A stretch of DNA of 64,000 bases from Algoriphagus sp. A40. Lineage in GTDB: Bacteria; Bacteroidota; Bacteroidia; Cytophagales; Cyclobacteriaceae. The translations under genes and the position numbers were made by a program. Positions 17,441-26,030 of this stretch are shown here, piece after piece. The stretch is from positions 62,001 to 126,000 of the forward strand of contig NZ_MUNY01000053.1 of the NCBI RefSeq assembly GCF_002002735.1, in the 5' to 3' direction. How positions within the stretch are numbered: the first letter of the stretch is position 1; each line of letters begins with the position of its first letter. Below the pieces are notes generated by a model that worked only from the letters and a program-made list of their open reading frames with translations, did no database searches and had not been told where the DNA came from.

Positions 17441-18562
17441 ATGAAAGAACTTCAGCAAATCATCCAAGCTTACGAAGTCTGTAAATATGAAAATCAAAAA
17501 GTGGCCTTGGCCACCGTGGTTAAGGTGGATGGATCGGCCTATCGCCGCCCAGGTGCCAGAATGTTGGTGACCGAAGAGGGAAATCTAACCGGTGCGATTA
17601 GCGGTGGATGCCTCGAAGGAGATGCGCTTCGCAAAGCTCAGGCAGTGATTTTTCAGCAAAAATCTATGCTAGTGACCTACGATACCACCGATGAGGATGA
17701 TCAGAAATTCGGTGTAGGTTTGGGTTGTAATGGAATCATTCACGTACTGATTGAGCCCATTGATTTTTCAGATTCTCAAAATCCCATCGAATTGGCGAAG
17801 ACTGCCCTATCAGACCGGCAAACTTCTCTCTTGCTCACCCTTTTTTCGATCAAGCATTCCAAATCTGAACAGATCGGGACAGTCCTGTTGGAAAAAGGGG
17901 ATTTGAAAATGGGAAATTGGGAAATGAAGATCGAAAAGTCTGAACTGCTCGAATTGATCAAGGCAGAAACCGAGCAGTTTGAAGGAGCTTCGAATGAAAT
18001 ACGAACCTATCAGGCTCAGGATGACATTTCTATATTTTTTGAGGTTATCCGGCCAACTCCGCGGATTTTACTTTTTGGAGCAGGAAACGACACTATTCCA
18101 TTGGCTAAAATCGCCGAAATCCTGGGTTTTGAGTTGGTTTTGATTGACGGAAGAAAAAATTTGGCAACTCCTGCCCGATTCCCTTCGGCAAAGCATATCA
18201 TCCAAGGTGCCGCAGAGGATGTGGTTGAAAAGCTTGAAACTGACCTGAACACGGTTGCTTTGCTGATGACCCATAATTTTGAATATGAAGCCATTGTTTT
18301 GGAAAAATTGTTGAATTGCATGATTCCCTACATCGGTATTTTGGGACCCAAACGCAAAACTGAAAAGCTGATTCAAAGACTGGAAATAAAAGGCCTAAAA
18401 GTATGGACCGATAATATCTATGCACCGATAGGAATTGAAATCGGTGCAGAAACATCCGAAGAAATTGCACTTTCGATTTTATCCGAGATCAAGGCGGTTT
18501 TGAATAAAAAACAGCCTATTTTCCTTAGGGAAAAAGTAGGCCCCATACATGCAAAAAACTAA
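17441..18562 (+). CDS. xdhC: XdhC/CoxI-family molybdenum hydroxylase maturation factor
   Basis: A 373-residue protein. The N-terminal XdhC/CoxI domain carries VKVDGSAYRRPGARMLV and GAISGGCLEGD, including the conserved Cys. A C-terminal Rossmann domain begins RILLFGAGNDTIPLAKIA. XdhC binds molybdenum cofactor, allows exchange of an oxo for a sulfido ligand and inserts the cofactor into xanthine-dehydrogenase-type enzymes. Its stop overlaps the start of a MocA-like gene by one base (TAATG), indicating coupling. A molybdenum hydroxylase of the matching class is encoded at 23866-26489, and a cysteine desulfurase lies between, which fits a cofactor-sulfuration group. Confidence 0.9.
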   Translation: MKELQQIIQAYEVCKYENQKVALATVVKVDGSAYRRPGARMLVTEEGNLTGAISGGCLEGDALRKAQAVIFQQKSMLVTYDTTDEDDQKFGVGLGCNGIIHVLIEPIDFSDSQNPIELAKTALSDRQTSLLLTLFSIKHSKSEQIGTVLLEKGDLKMGNWEMKIEKSELLELIKAETEQFEGASNEIRTYQAQDDISIFFEVIRPTPRILLFGAGNDTIPLAKIAEILGFELVLIDGRKNLATPARFPSAKHIIQGAAEDVVEKLETDLNTVALLMTHNFEYEAIVLEKLLNCMIPYIGILGPKRKTEKLIQRLEIKGLKVWTDNIYAPIGIEIGAETSEEIALSILSEIKAVLNKKQPIFLREKVGPIHAKN

Positions 18563-19146
18563 TGACAACAGGAATAATCATACTTGCAGCAGGTGAATCA
18601 AGCAGACTTGGCTACCCAAAGCAAATTGCTAAATACAAGGATAAGACCTTGCTTCAGTTGGCAATAGATGCAGCAAATGGCTGCGAGGCACACAAACGTG
18701 TAGTAGTGCTCGGGGCCAACCGGGATGAAATCAAGAAGACTTTCCCGGGAGCCAGCATCCCCAATATTCCCAATCCCCACTATGAAAAAGGGATGTCTTC
18801 CAGCCTCAAAATCGGCATGGAATACATGCTCAAATTTGACCAACCGGATCAGGTGATTATCATGCTTTGTGATCAGCCTTTTGTAGATGCCAAGATTTTG
18901 AAAAAGTTAATCGCAACTCAAGAGAAAGAAAGAAATGGTATTGTGGCCTGTGCTTATTCTAAGACTATTGGAGTGCCGATTCTCTTTGGAAAAGCCTATT
19001 TTAAGGAATTGATGGAGCTGAAAGGTGATGAAGGAGCAAAGAAAATAGCTCAGGCTCACGAGGAGGATTTGGTGACCATCTCTTTTCCTAAAGGCAAGAT
19101 AGATATTGATACAGAGGAGGATTTGAATGAATTGGTAAAATCTTAA
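18562..19146 (+). CDS. mocA: MocA-like molybdenum cofactor nucleotidyltransferase
   Basis: A 194-residue NTP-transferase protein. The nucleotide-binding start TGIIILAAGESSRLGYPKQI contains LAAGxSxRxGxxK, and MLCDQPFVDAKIL holds the metal-binding Asp. MocA makes molybdopterin cytosine dinucleotide from CTP and Mo-cofactor, the cofactor form used by most bacterial molybdenum hydroxylases; MobA, the GTP relative, is the alternative. The one-base overlap with xdhC supports the MocA assignment. The isoquinoline-1-oxidoreductase-like enzyme nearby would be the client (inference). Confidence 0.85.
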   Translation: MTTGIIILAAGESSRLGYPKQIAKYKDKTLLQLAIDAANGCEAHKRVVVLGANRDEIKKTFPGASIPNIPNPHYEKGMSSSLKIGMEYMLKFDQPDQVIIMLCDQPFVDAKILKKLIATQEKERNGIVACAYSKTIGVPILFGKAYFKELMELKGDEGAKKIAQAHEEDLVTISFPKGKIDIDTEEDLNELVKS

Positions 19147-19156
19147 GGCTGAATTC

Positions 19157-19765
19157 TTATTCTATATCCTTAAAAAACTCCTCCAAATCCAGCTTAAAAC
19201 CTTCGACGGCAACTGATTCCACCACATCTCCTGAAGTCAGCAATGGAGACGGGACATATTTTCCGTTAGTAAGCGTATAAATTAGTATATCTTGATTTTC
19301 GGGATGAATGATCCAATACTCCCTGACACCATTGGACTCGTAGAGCTCATATTTGTGCTTAAGCTCAGTTTTACTATTTCCAGGGGACAAGATTTCTACA
19401 ATCAGATCCGGGGCACCGATACAACCTCTATCATCCAACTTTTCCGGATCGCAAATCACACAGATATCCGGCTGTACTACATCGTGAATTTTATGATCTT
19501 CTTTTGAAACTTTTGGAAATCGAACGTCAAAAGGGGCTACATAAACTTGGCATTTTTGGCCTTCCAGAAACTGATAAAGTTTGGAAGCTAATTTCAAAGC
19601 AACCCGTTGATGAATTCGTTTTGGTGCAGCAGCAGCTTTTTTAAAAATTTTTCCTTTAATCAACTCAACCACCTCATCAAATTGCCAGGTCAAATAGTCC
19701 GCATACGAATAGTAGCCATATTCGATATCGGGCTCTTTTACAATATGTTGATTTTCAGATTCCAT
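19157..19765 (-). CDS. Uma2-family (DUF820) restriction-endonuclease-fold protein
   Basis: A 202-residue protein of the Uma2 family. The PD-(D/E)xK-like core is visible in VVQPDICVICDPEKLDDRG and APDLIVEILSPGNSKTEL...KYELYE, with LTWQFDEVVELIKGKIF near the N-terminus. Members are common in cyanobacteria and Bacteroidota, often as scattered single genes of unknown target. It is convergent with mocA (10 bases apart) and shows no toxin, antitoxin or restriction partner here. Nuclease activity is inferred from the fold only. Confidence 0.8.
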   Translation of the reverse strand: MESENQHIVKEPDIEYGYYSYADYLTWQFDEVVELIKGKIFKKAAAAPKRIHQRVALKLASKLYQFLEGQKCQVYVAPFDVRFPKVSKEDHKIHDVVQPDICVICDPEKLDDRGCIGAPDLIVEILSPGNSKTELKHKYELYESNGVREYWIIHPENQDILIYTLTNGKYVPSPLLTSGDVVESVAVEGFKLDLEEFFKDIE

Positions 19766-19813
19766 AATTAAATATACTAAATGAAGTAGTATAGGTTTAC
19801 TTGATTTAAATCA

Positions 19814-20962
19814 TTATGCGTTTTTCCGCAATTCTCCGATCACCTTTTTAACCCACTCAATAGTGAATTCAATATCAGCTTCAGTCGTATTTTTTCCCAA
19901 GCTAAACCGGATCGATGCCCTTCCCAAATCCGAGTCCAATCCCATCGAATGAAGCACATGGCTTGGCTTTGGTGAAATGGAAGTGCAGGCCGAGCCCGAA
20001 CTTACCGCCACTTTTTGATTGACCTTTTTGAGCAGTTCCTCCCCTTCTACTCCACCGAATGCAATGTTGGTGACATGAGACAAGCGGTTTTCCTGACTTC
20101 CGTTCAGAAAGGTATCTGGAATTTCCAAAATCGACCCTTCCAGTTTGTTTCGAAGGGTTTCCAGCCGCTTTTCCTCCTGATTCATAACAGTAAGCCGGAG
20201 TTCTGCCGCCTTTCCAAAACCCACAATCCCCGGAACATTCAACGTTCCACTTCTCATGCCTTTCTCATGCCCTCCCCCGTGGATTTGTGCCAAAGGTTTG
20301 GGAAGATTATTGTTGTGTCGGACATAAAGTGCCCCTACTCCCTTTGGGCCATAAAGTTTATGAGCAGAAATCGCCATCAAGTGAATGCCCCGGGTGATAA
20401 CCGGAATTTTTCCCGCTGCCTGTACCGCATCTGTGAAGAAGATAATATTCCTTGATCCCGCCAATTCCGCGATTTTTTGAATTGGGTGAATAATCCCTGT
20501 TTCATTATTTGCCCACATCAGGCAGATCATTTTGGTGTGGGGAAGAATGGCGTTTTCCAATTCATTAAAACCGATATTTCCTTTAGAATCAACTGGCAAA
20601 AAAGTAATCTCAGCTCCTTTTTTTTTAATTTCTGCAAAAGTATCGAGTACCGCCTTATGCTCTGTTTGACAAGTAATGTAATGCTGCTTTTCACCCAAAT
20701 AGGCTTCAAAAGTTCCTTTGATTCCCAGATTTATAGACTCGGTAGCTCCTGAGGTGAATATGATTTCCTTGGCTTTTGCTCCGATCAACTGGGCAACTTT
20801 CTCCCTAGCTTCATCCACGGCATTTTCGGCAACCCAGCCGTAAGGGTGACTTTTGCTTGCCGCATTCCCGAAATGGGTGCCAAAATAAGGAATCATGGCC
20901 TCTATGACTTCTGGATCACAGGGAGTGGTGGCGTTGTAGTCAAGATAAATCGAATAGTTCAT
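19814..20962 (-). CDS. Cysteine desulfurase, NifS/IscS type
   Basis: A 382-residue PLP enzyme. It begins IYLDYNATTPCDPEVIEAM, has FTSGATESINLGIKG, the PLP-lysine block ISAHKLYGPKGVGALY, and the catalytic loop SSGSACTS typical of class I desulfurases. It releases sulfur from cysteine as a Cys-bound persulfide for iron-sulfur clusters, tRNA thiolation or molybdenum cofactor. The gene is near xdhC and mocA; in Rhodobacter capsulatus a NifS-type desulfurase (NifS4) partners XdhC in cofactor sulfuration, so this one may do the same (inference). It could equally be the general housekeeping IscS. No isc/suf genes are adjacent. Confidence 0.92.
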   Translation of the reverse strand: MNYSIYLDYNATTPCDPEVIEAMIPYFGTHFGNAASKSHPYGWVAENAVDEAREKVAQLIGAKAKEIIFTSGATESINLGIKGTFEAYLGEKQHYITCQTEHKAVLDTFAEIKKKGAEITFLPVDSKGNIGFNELENAILPHTKMICLMWANNETGIIHPIQKIAELAGSRNIIFFTDAVQAAGKIPVITRGIHLMAISAHKLYGPKGVGALYVRHNNNLPKPLAQIHGGGHEKGMRSGTLNVPGIVGFGKAAELRLTVMNQEEKRLETLRNKLEGSILEIPDTFLNGSQENRLSHVTNIAFGGVEGEELLKKVNQKVAVSSGSACTSISPKPSHVLHSMGLDSDLGRASIRFSLGKNTTEADIEFTIEWVKKVIGELRKNA

Positions 20963-21038
20963 AGGCTTGAAAATAGTGTTTTCCTATTTCGGTTCACTTA
21001 TAGAATTCAAGTAACTTGGTCGATTGACCCTTGAAGCT

Positions 21039-21386
21039 ATGCAAGAAACCTGGACTTTTGAATTTCCATCTAACCAGAATTACGAAGAAGATTTAGTTTC
21101 TCTTCTGTCCGAAAAGGAATTGGAACTCGGAATTTTCCTTTCCTACTATTACAAAAAAGAAGGTGCTGTCGCCGAAAAAGTCAAACTCAAATCAGGGCCT
21201 AAATTCGATTCAAAAACTTCAGGCTCAATGGTTTTGGATTTTGATTTGGTGCACTTCAATGCTTGTCTCGCCATCCATGAGCAAGCCAGGGAAGAGATGA
21301 AAATCACGTTTGAAATTGATCCCAAAGATCAAAAAATTAAGCTGATCGGTGCATATTGGCCGAGTCGGGAGATGGATGAAATTTAG
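21039..21386 (+). CDS. Hypothetical acidic protein
   Basis: A 115-residue protein from ATG 21039; a TTG five codons earlier also reads in frame. It is soluble, acidic and of mixed helix/strand character (EKELELGIFLSYYYKKEG, MVLDFDLVHFNACLAIHEQA). No signal peptide or membrane segment, and I recognise no family. It is divergent from the cysteine desulfurase gene (76 bases) and upstream of glnS. Base composition matches its neighbours, so it is probably a real lineage-restricted gene. Confidence 0.6.
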   Translation: MQETWTFEFPSNQNYEEDLVSLLSEKELELGIFLSYYYKKEGAVAEKVKLKSGPKFDSKTSGSMVLDFDLVHFNACLAIHEQAREEMKITFEIDPKDQKIKLIGAYWPSREMDEI

Positions 21387-21390
21387 ATTT

Positions 21391-21417
21391 TAGACTCAAG
21401 AAGCAGGATATAAGATT
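21391..21417 (+). repeat. Dispersed 27-nt intergenic repeat, copy 1
   Basis: The block beginning TAGACTCAAGAAGCAGG matches the block at 42699-42725 (TAGACACAAGAATCAAG...) at 22 of 27 positions. Both copies lie just after a stop codon. This suggests a degenerate dispersed repeat family. Confidence 0.5.
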
Positions 21418-21496
21418 TGCAATAAAGGGTTAGTAGCTCCTTGCTTTTGGTTGCAAATCCTCTCAATTGAAGTATTTTTGGCCATCTATTTTACCT

Positions 21497-23533
21497 ATGA
21501 AAGAATCTGCAGAATCACTGAATTTTATTGAACATATCATCGAAGAAGACTTGGCCAATGGCTTTTCGCAGGATAAGCTCCGTTTTCGTTTTCCTCCCGA
21601 GCCTAACGGATATCTGCATATTGGGCATGCTGCTTCCATTTGCCTGAATTTTGGTTTGGGGGAGAGATACAACGCACCTGTCAACCTCCGGTTTGACGAT
21701 ACCAATCCTTCCAAAGAGGAACAAGAATTCGTGGATGCCATTAAGCAGGACATTTCCTGGTTAGGTTTCCGATGGGCTAATGAATGCTATGCTTCCGATT
21801 ATTTCCAGCAACTCCATGACTGGGCCGTTAAGCTGATTAAGGAAGATAAGGCTTATGTCGATCAGCAGACTTCTGAGCAGATTGCTTCGCAAAAGGGTAC
21901 ACCTACTTCTCCCGGAACTGACAGCCCTTTCAGAAATCGTCCGATAGCTGAAAGTTTGGACCTTTTCGATCGAATGAAAAATGGGGAGTTTCCGGCAGGA
22001 AGCTATGTGCTACGTGCCAAAATCGACATGGCTTCGACCAACATGCATATGCGTGACCCGATCTTGTATCGGATCATCAATTCGCACCACCACAGAACAG
22101 GGAATAAATGGTGCATCTATCCCATGTATGACTGGGCGCATGGTGAGTCGGATTACCTTGAGCAGGTCTCTCATTCTCTTTGTACGCTGGAATTTAAAGC
22201 TCACAGAGAACTCTATGATTGGTACATAGATCAGATTTATAATCCCAAACTTCTCAGACCGAAACAGCGAGAGTTTGCCCGTCGCAATTTGAGTTACACT
22301 GTGATGAGCAAGCGAAAGCTTCTCGAATTGGTCCAAAAGAATATAGTAACGGGATGGAATGACCCACGGATGCCGACAATTTCCGGTCTGAGACGGAGAG
22401 GCTACACTCCTACTTCCATCCGCAAATTCAGCGATTTGGCGGGTATTGCCAAGCGCGACAACGTGACTGACGTTTCTCTGCTCGAATTCTGTATCCGTGA
22501 GGATTTGAACAAATCCGCTACCCGGGTGATGGCCGTTCTTAATCCTGTGAAACTGGTGATCACTAACTATCCGGAAGGGCAAACTGAAACCCTCCATTTG
22601 GAAAACAATCCGGAAGAGGCCAACTCAGGGACGCATGAGGTTCCTTTTTCCAGAGAGTTGTACATCGAGCGGGAGGACTTTAAAGAAGACGGTGGCAAAA
22701 ACTTCTTCCGACTTTCCCTTGGAAATGAAGTCCGTCTGAAAAGTGCCTATATCATCAAAGGTGAATCTGTGGTGAAAGACTACGCAGGGAATATTCTTGA
22801 AATTCACTGCACCTATGATCCTGATACGCGTTCAGGAAGTGGAACAGAAGCCAGCGAGCGAAAAGTAAAAGGAACCTTGCATTGGGTTTCGATTGGTCAT
22901 GCGATCAAGGCTGAAGTCAGAGAGTACGATCGATTGTTTTTGGACGAAGCACCGGATGCACACGAGGAAAAAGGTTTCTTGGAATTCATCAATCCCAATT
23001 CTCTAAATGTGATCAAGGAAGCTTATTTGGAGCCTTTCTTGGCAAATGCCACCCTGAACGATAAGTATCAGTTTCAGAGATTGGGATACTTTACCTTAGA
23101 TCCGGATTCCAAAGACGGTAAGTTGGTATTCAACAAAACTGTCGGATTGAAGGATACTTGGGCGAAGCAAAATACCCAAGCCCCGACTCAGAATCAGCCA
23201 AAACCTCAAGTTCAGACTCAATCACAAGGTCAAAAATCGGCTTTGAATGAAATTCAACAGATCGGAAAAAAACTCACCAACCTTTCAGGGGAAAAGCTGG
23301 AAACGGCGATGAATTCCATCCGTGAATTTGCGGCAGAAGTGACTTATGAAGAATTGGAACCGCTTTTTGACACGGCTGCCAAAAAAGTCGGAACGCGTAT
23401 CGCGGCAATGTTGGCTTTGGGAGTATTGTTGAAAAAAGGCCAAACCAAGAATCAAGCGATTTTGGATTTTATTGATTCATGTAAAAATGATGAAAATGAG
23501 ATTCTCCGGGCGGAAGCTGAGAAATTGGTGTAA
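21497..23533 (+). CDS. glnS: Glutaminyl-tRNA synthetase with a C-terminal extension
   Basis: A 678-residue protein from ATG 21497, which gives the usual start for this family; an earlier TTG at 21467 is unlikely. Class I signatures are PPEPNGYLHIGHA (HIGH, residues 41-44) and VMSKRK (about 269-274, the KMSKS loop). It charges tRNA-Gln with glutamine in the cytoplasm. The anticodon-binding beta barrels end near residue 555. Then comes a Gln/Pro-rich linker of about 25 residues, and a helical tail of about 95 residues with alternating AAKKVGTRIAAMLALGVLL and ILDFIDSCKNDENEILRAEA, which resembles HEAT-like helices. Similar proteins are often labelled GlnRS/YqeY fusions, but I do not see YqeY motifs in the tail. 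A strong terminator follows. Confidence 0.95.
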   Translation: MKESAESLNFIEHIIEEDLANGFSQDKLRFRFPPEPNGYLHIGHAASICLNFGLGERYNAPVNLRFDDTNPSKEEQEFVDAIKQDISWLGFRWANECYASDYFQQLHDWAVKLIKEDKAYVDQQTSEQIASQKGTPTSPGTDSPFRNRPIAESLDLFDRMKNGEFPAGSYVLRAKIDMASTNMHMRDPILYRIINSHHHRTGNKWCIYPMYDWAHGESDYLEQVSHSLCTLEFKAHRELYDWYIDQIYNPKLLRPKQREFARRNLSYTVMSKRKLLELVQKNIVTGWNDPRMPTISGLRRRGYTPTSIRKFSDLAGIAKRDNVTDVSLLEFCIREDLNKSATRVMAVLNPVKLVITNYPEGQTETLHLENNPEEANSGTHEVPFSRELYIEREDFKEDGGKNFFRLSLGNEVRLKSAYIIKGESVVKDYAGNILEIHCTYDPDTRSGSGTEASERKVKGTLHWVSIGHAIKAEVREYDRLFLDEAPDAHEEKGFLEFINPNSLNVIKEAYLEPFLANATLNDKYQFQRLGYFTLDPDSKDGKLVFNKTVGLKDTWAKQNTQAPTQNQPKPQVQTQSQGQKSALNEIQQIGKKLTNLSGEKLETAMNSIREFAAEVTYEELEPLFDTAAKKVGTRIAAMLALGVLLKKGQTKNQAILDFIDSCKNDENEILRAEAEKLV

Positions 23534-23555
23534 TTTAACTTACCACTATCTCTTT

Positions 23556-23594
23556 AGACCTGTCAGGTTTCAAAAACCTGACAGGTCTTTTTTT
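23556..23594 (+). terminator. Terminator of glnS
   Basis: A perfect 15-bp stem, AGACCTGTCAGGTTT (23556-23570) with AAACCTGACAGGTCT (23574-23588), closes a 3-base loop and is followed by seven T. The CCTGACAGG core resembles a palindrome I recall as frequent in Bacteroidota intergenic regions. Confidence 0.9.
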
Positions 23595-23639
23595 GAAACA
23601 TTAAGGAAGTTGAGGAAATTAAGCGATCATCAAGTGAAA

Positions 23640-23826
23640 ATGTTGCTTCCGGAGAAGCAGCATAACTCTTATATCGAATTACTCGCTGTCTAGCGTCTCC
23701 AGATGCTGGACTTTTTGTAAATACTATCCATGCTGCTTTCAGAAAAGGAGCATAGCACTAGCATCAAAATGCTCTTAATTTCTAAATGGTAAAAAATAAA
23801 AAATGCTGCTTCCGGAGAAGCAGCAT
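23640..23826. repeat. Three REP-like 24-bp palindromes
   Basis: Copies at 23640-23663, 23730-23753 and 23803-23826 share the form ATGCTGCTTC-nnnn-GAAGCAGCAT. The third is a perfect 10-bp stem with loop CGGA, the first has one mismatch, and the second is more degenerate. Copies 1 and 3 share the downstream bases AACTC. GAGCAT/ATGCTC and TCCAG/CTGGA stems lie between them. The 332-base gap between glnS and the molybdenum hydroxylase holds only these and the terminator; no gene was found in it. Confidence 0.8.
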
Positions 23827-23865
23827 AACTCATGACTCGAATTTCAAATATCAAATCTCAAATAT

Positions 23866-26028
23866 CTAGGCTCTTCGAATCTCCAGTTTGATATCTGAAA
23901 ATTCTTTCTGCTCAATAAATGGCTGACTCCTGAGCCTTCTTCCCGTTGCTGCAAAGATCGCATTGGCAATGGCACCGCCGGTTGGTGGTAGTGCGGGTTC
24001 GCCCAATCCAGTCGGATCAAATCCTGAATCCAGAAAATAGGTGTCGATTTCCGGAACTTCCTTCAGCCTGATTAAACGATAGGAATCGAAGTTTTTCTGT
24101 TTTGGAACTCCATTTTCAAAAGTCAGATTGGTAAACATCGCATGTCCCATCCCATCCACGATTCCGCCCCGCACTTGGTGATTTGCCCCAATAGGATTGA
24201 CAACCATACCGCAATCGGTCACCGCTGTGATTTTTTTCAAAACAGGTGTTCCGCCTTGCATTTCGATGTTAGCAACTTGAGCCACGTAGGATCGATGTGA
24301 AAAATATACGCTTATTCCCTGCTTGACATCCGGATTTTTACCCCAATTGGACTTTTCAGCCACCTCTTTGGTGACGGCGATCATACGGTTAACATTATAA
24401 TCTGTATTGCCGATCGGGTTGCTTTTTGCCTTTTCGTACAATTCGAGGCGCATCTGAACAGGATCCTTTCCGGCTTCTAAAGCCACTTCATCAAGAAAGC
24501 TTTGCTCAGCGTAGGCCAAGAAGTTCGTCACTGGAGCTCTCCAAGCATTTATGGTGATCGGGCTTGTGTGGACGACGTTCTCAATCAGGACGTTTTCGAC
24601 AGCTCCGCAGGGGAAGTTATTCGGACGCGTTGAGTTCGCTTCATTCATTCCTACTCCTCTTAGCTTATATCCTATCATGTTTCCTTCGACATCCAAAGCT
24701 GCCTCAAAACGATAGCGAACAGCTGGTCGGTAGGCCCCACCGGTAAGTTCGTCTTCTCTGCTCCAACTAACCTTCACCGGACCATTGATTGCTTTTGACA
24801 CATGAACAGCTTCTTCCACGTAATCAGCTCGCAATCTTCTGCCAAATCCACCTCCCAATCGGGTAAGCTCCACGGTGATGTTTTCCTTGGGAATTCCTGT
24901 GATTTCTGCAGCAGCAAGCCTTGCGCGATCCGGAGTCTGGGTTGGGCCGATGAGCTCAACCTTGTCAGCTTGTACATGGGCGAAGAAATTCTCCGGCTCC
25001 ATTGGTGAATGCGCCAAAAAAGGACATTGATATTCTGCAACCACGACTTTGGCGGCACTTTTAAATGCCTGATTTACATCGCCATCGCTTCGTTTGACTT
25101 CAGCTTTTCCATTAGCCATCAGGTCCGTGAAAATCCGATCATGATCCGTAGTGCTTTCAACCGTTCCATCCGGCTCGTATTCTATCCGAAGCAGCTTTTT
25201 GGCTTTCATCAAAGGCCAGGTAGAGGTGCCGACTACAGCCACACTGGTACCAAAAGTGACCACATCCGTCACTCCTGCAACTGCTCTGGCGGCTGACTCG
25301 TCCACAGTTTTGATCTTCATCCCAAACGGTGCCCGCTGGATCATCGCGTGCTTCATTCCTTCACGATAAAAATCCAATCCAAAAAGTGGCTTTCCGGTGT
25401 ACATTTCCTTTGTATCCACATTTTTGACCGGAGTTCCGATGATCTTGAAGTCCTTTTTATCCTTCAAAGTAACTTCCTCAGGTGCGGTCATCGCGGATGC
25501 TTCAGCCACAAATTCTCCAAAATGCCCGCTTTTTCCGGAGCCTTTGTGAGAAATGATCCCTTTCTCCAGGGTGATTTCTTCAGCAGGGACATTCCAGGTT
25601 TTGGCAGCTGCTGCCACCAATACAAATTTGGCTGTGGCCCCTGCTTTTCGGAGTATTTCCCAGCTGTGAGGCATGGCACCAGATCCGCCGGTAAGTTGTC
25701 GATCGTACTTTTCGGTATCCAAATTAGCCTGAACGACCCGTACTTTTTCCCAATCTGCCTCAAGTTCCTCAGCAACTACCATAGGGAAAGAGGTCTTGAT
25801 ATTTTGACCCAGTTCGGGGTTAGGCGAATAGATTACCACATCTCCTGAAGGAGAAATGGACAAATAGCTGTTAAATGACTTGGCTTGTGCAAGGATTTCT
25901 TCAGTGCTGATCACCTCAACTTTCGGGGAATCACAACTGAACCAATTAAATCCGATGACCAATCCTCCGACTGATGTTCCTGCAATTTTGAGGAAATCTC
26001 TTCTGCTTGCTTTCGTTAGAGTTGCCAT
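23866..26028 (-). CDS. Molybdenum hydroxylase large subunit, isoquinoline 1-oxidoreductase beta-like
   Basis: A 720-residue protein with a Tat signal (ASRRDFLKIAGTSVGGLVIG), placing the enzyme outside the cytoplasmic membrane. The two Mo-cofactor-binding aldehyde-oxidase-type domains are evident: LGQNIKTSFPMVVAEELEAD, RLGGGFGRRLRADYVEEAV and, near the C-terminus, GLGEPALPPTGGAIANAIF with the catalytic Glu. The family (IorB) hydroxylates N-heterocycles or oxidises aldehydes using molybdopterin cytosine dinucleotide. The small 2Fe-2S subunit gene is 2 bases upstream. There is no FAD subunit gene, as usual for this class, where electrons pass to a membrane cytochrome. xdhC and mocA are 5 kb away. 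Substrate unknown. Confidence 0.9.
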   Translation of the reverse strand: MATLTKASRRDFLKIAGTSVGGLVIGFNWFSCDSPKVEVISTEEILAQAKSFNSYLSISPSGDVVIYSPNPELGQNIKTSFPMVVAEELEADWEKVRVVQANLDTEKYDRQLTGGSGAMPHSWEILRKAGATAKFVLVAAAAKTWNVPAEEITLEKGIISHKGSGKSGHFGEFVAEASAMTAPEEVTLKDKKDFKIIGTPVKNVDTKEMYTGKPLFGLDFYREGMKHAMIQRAPFGMKIKTVDESAARAVAGVTDVVTFGTSVAVVGTSTWPLMKAKKLLRIEYEPDGTVESTTDHDRIFTDLMANGKAEVKRSDGDVNQAFKSAAKVVVAEYQCPFLAHSPMEPENFFAHVQADKVELIGPTQTPDRARLAAAEITGIPKENITVELTRLGGGFGRRLRADYVEEAVHVSKAINGPVKVSWSREDELTGGAYRPAVRYRFEAALDVEGNMIGYKLRGVGMNEANSTRPNNFPCGAVENVLIENVVHTSPITINAWRAPVTNFLAYAEQSFLDEVALEAGKDPVQMRLELYEKAKSNPIGNTDYNVNRMIAVTKEVAEKSNWGKNPDVKQGISVYFSHRSYVAQVANIEMQGGTPVLKKITAVTDCGMVVNPIGANHQVRGGIVDGMGHAMFTNLTFENGVPKQKNFDSYRLIRLKEVPEIDTYFLDSGFDPTGLGEPALPPTGGAIANAIFAATGRRLRSQPFIEQKEFSDIKLEIRRA

Positions 26029-26030
26029 GA

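Noticed and set aside
19157..19765. Uma2 gene as part of a defence island
   Set aside because: No restriction, toxin-antitoxin or nuclease partner is next to it; neighbours are metabolic genes.
21467..23533. YqeY domain fused to GlnRS
   Set aside because: The tail of about 95 residues shows no YqeY motifs by eye; left as an unassigned helical extension.
23640..23826. Possible short CRISPR array
   Set aside because: Only three units, each a complete palindrome, with spacers of 66 and 49 bases and no cas gene nearby. A REP-like cluster explains it better.
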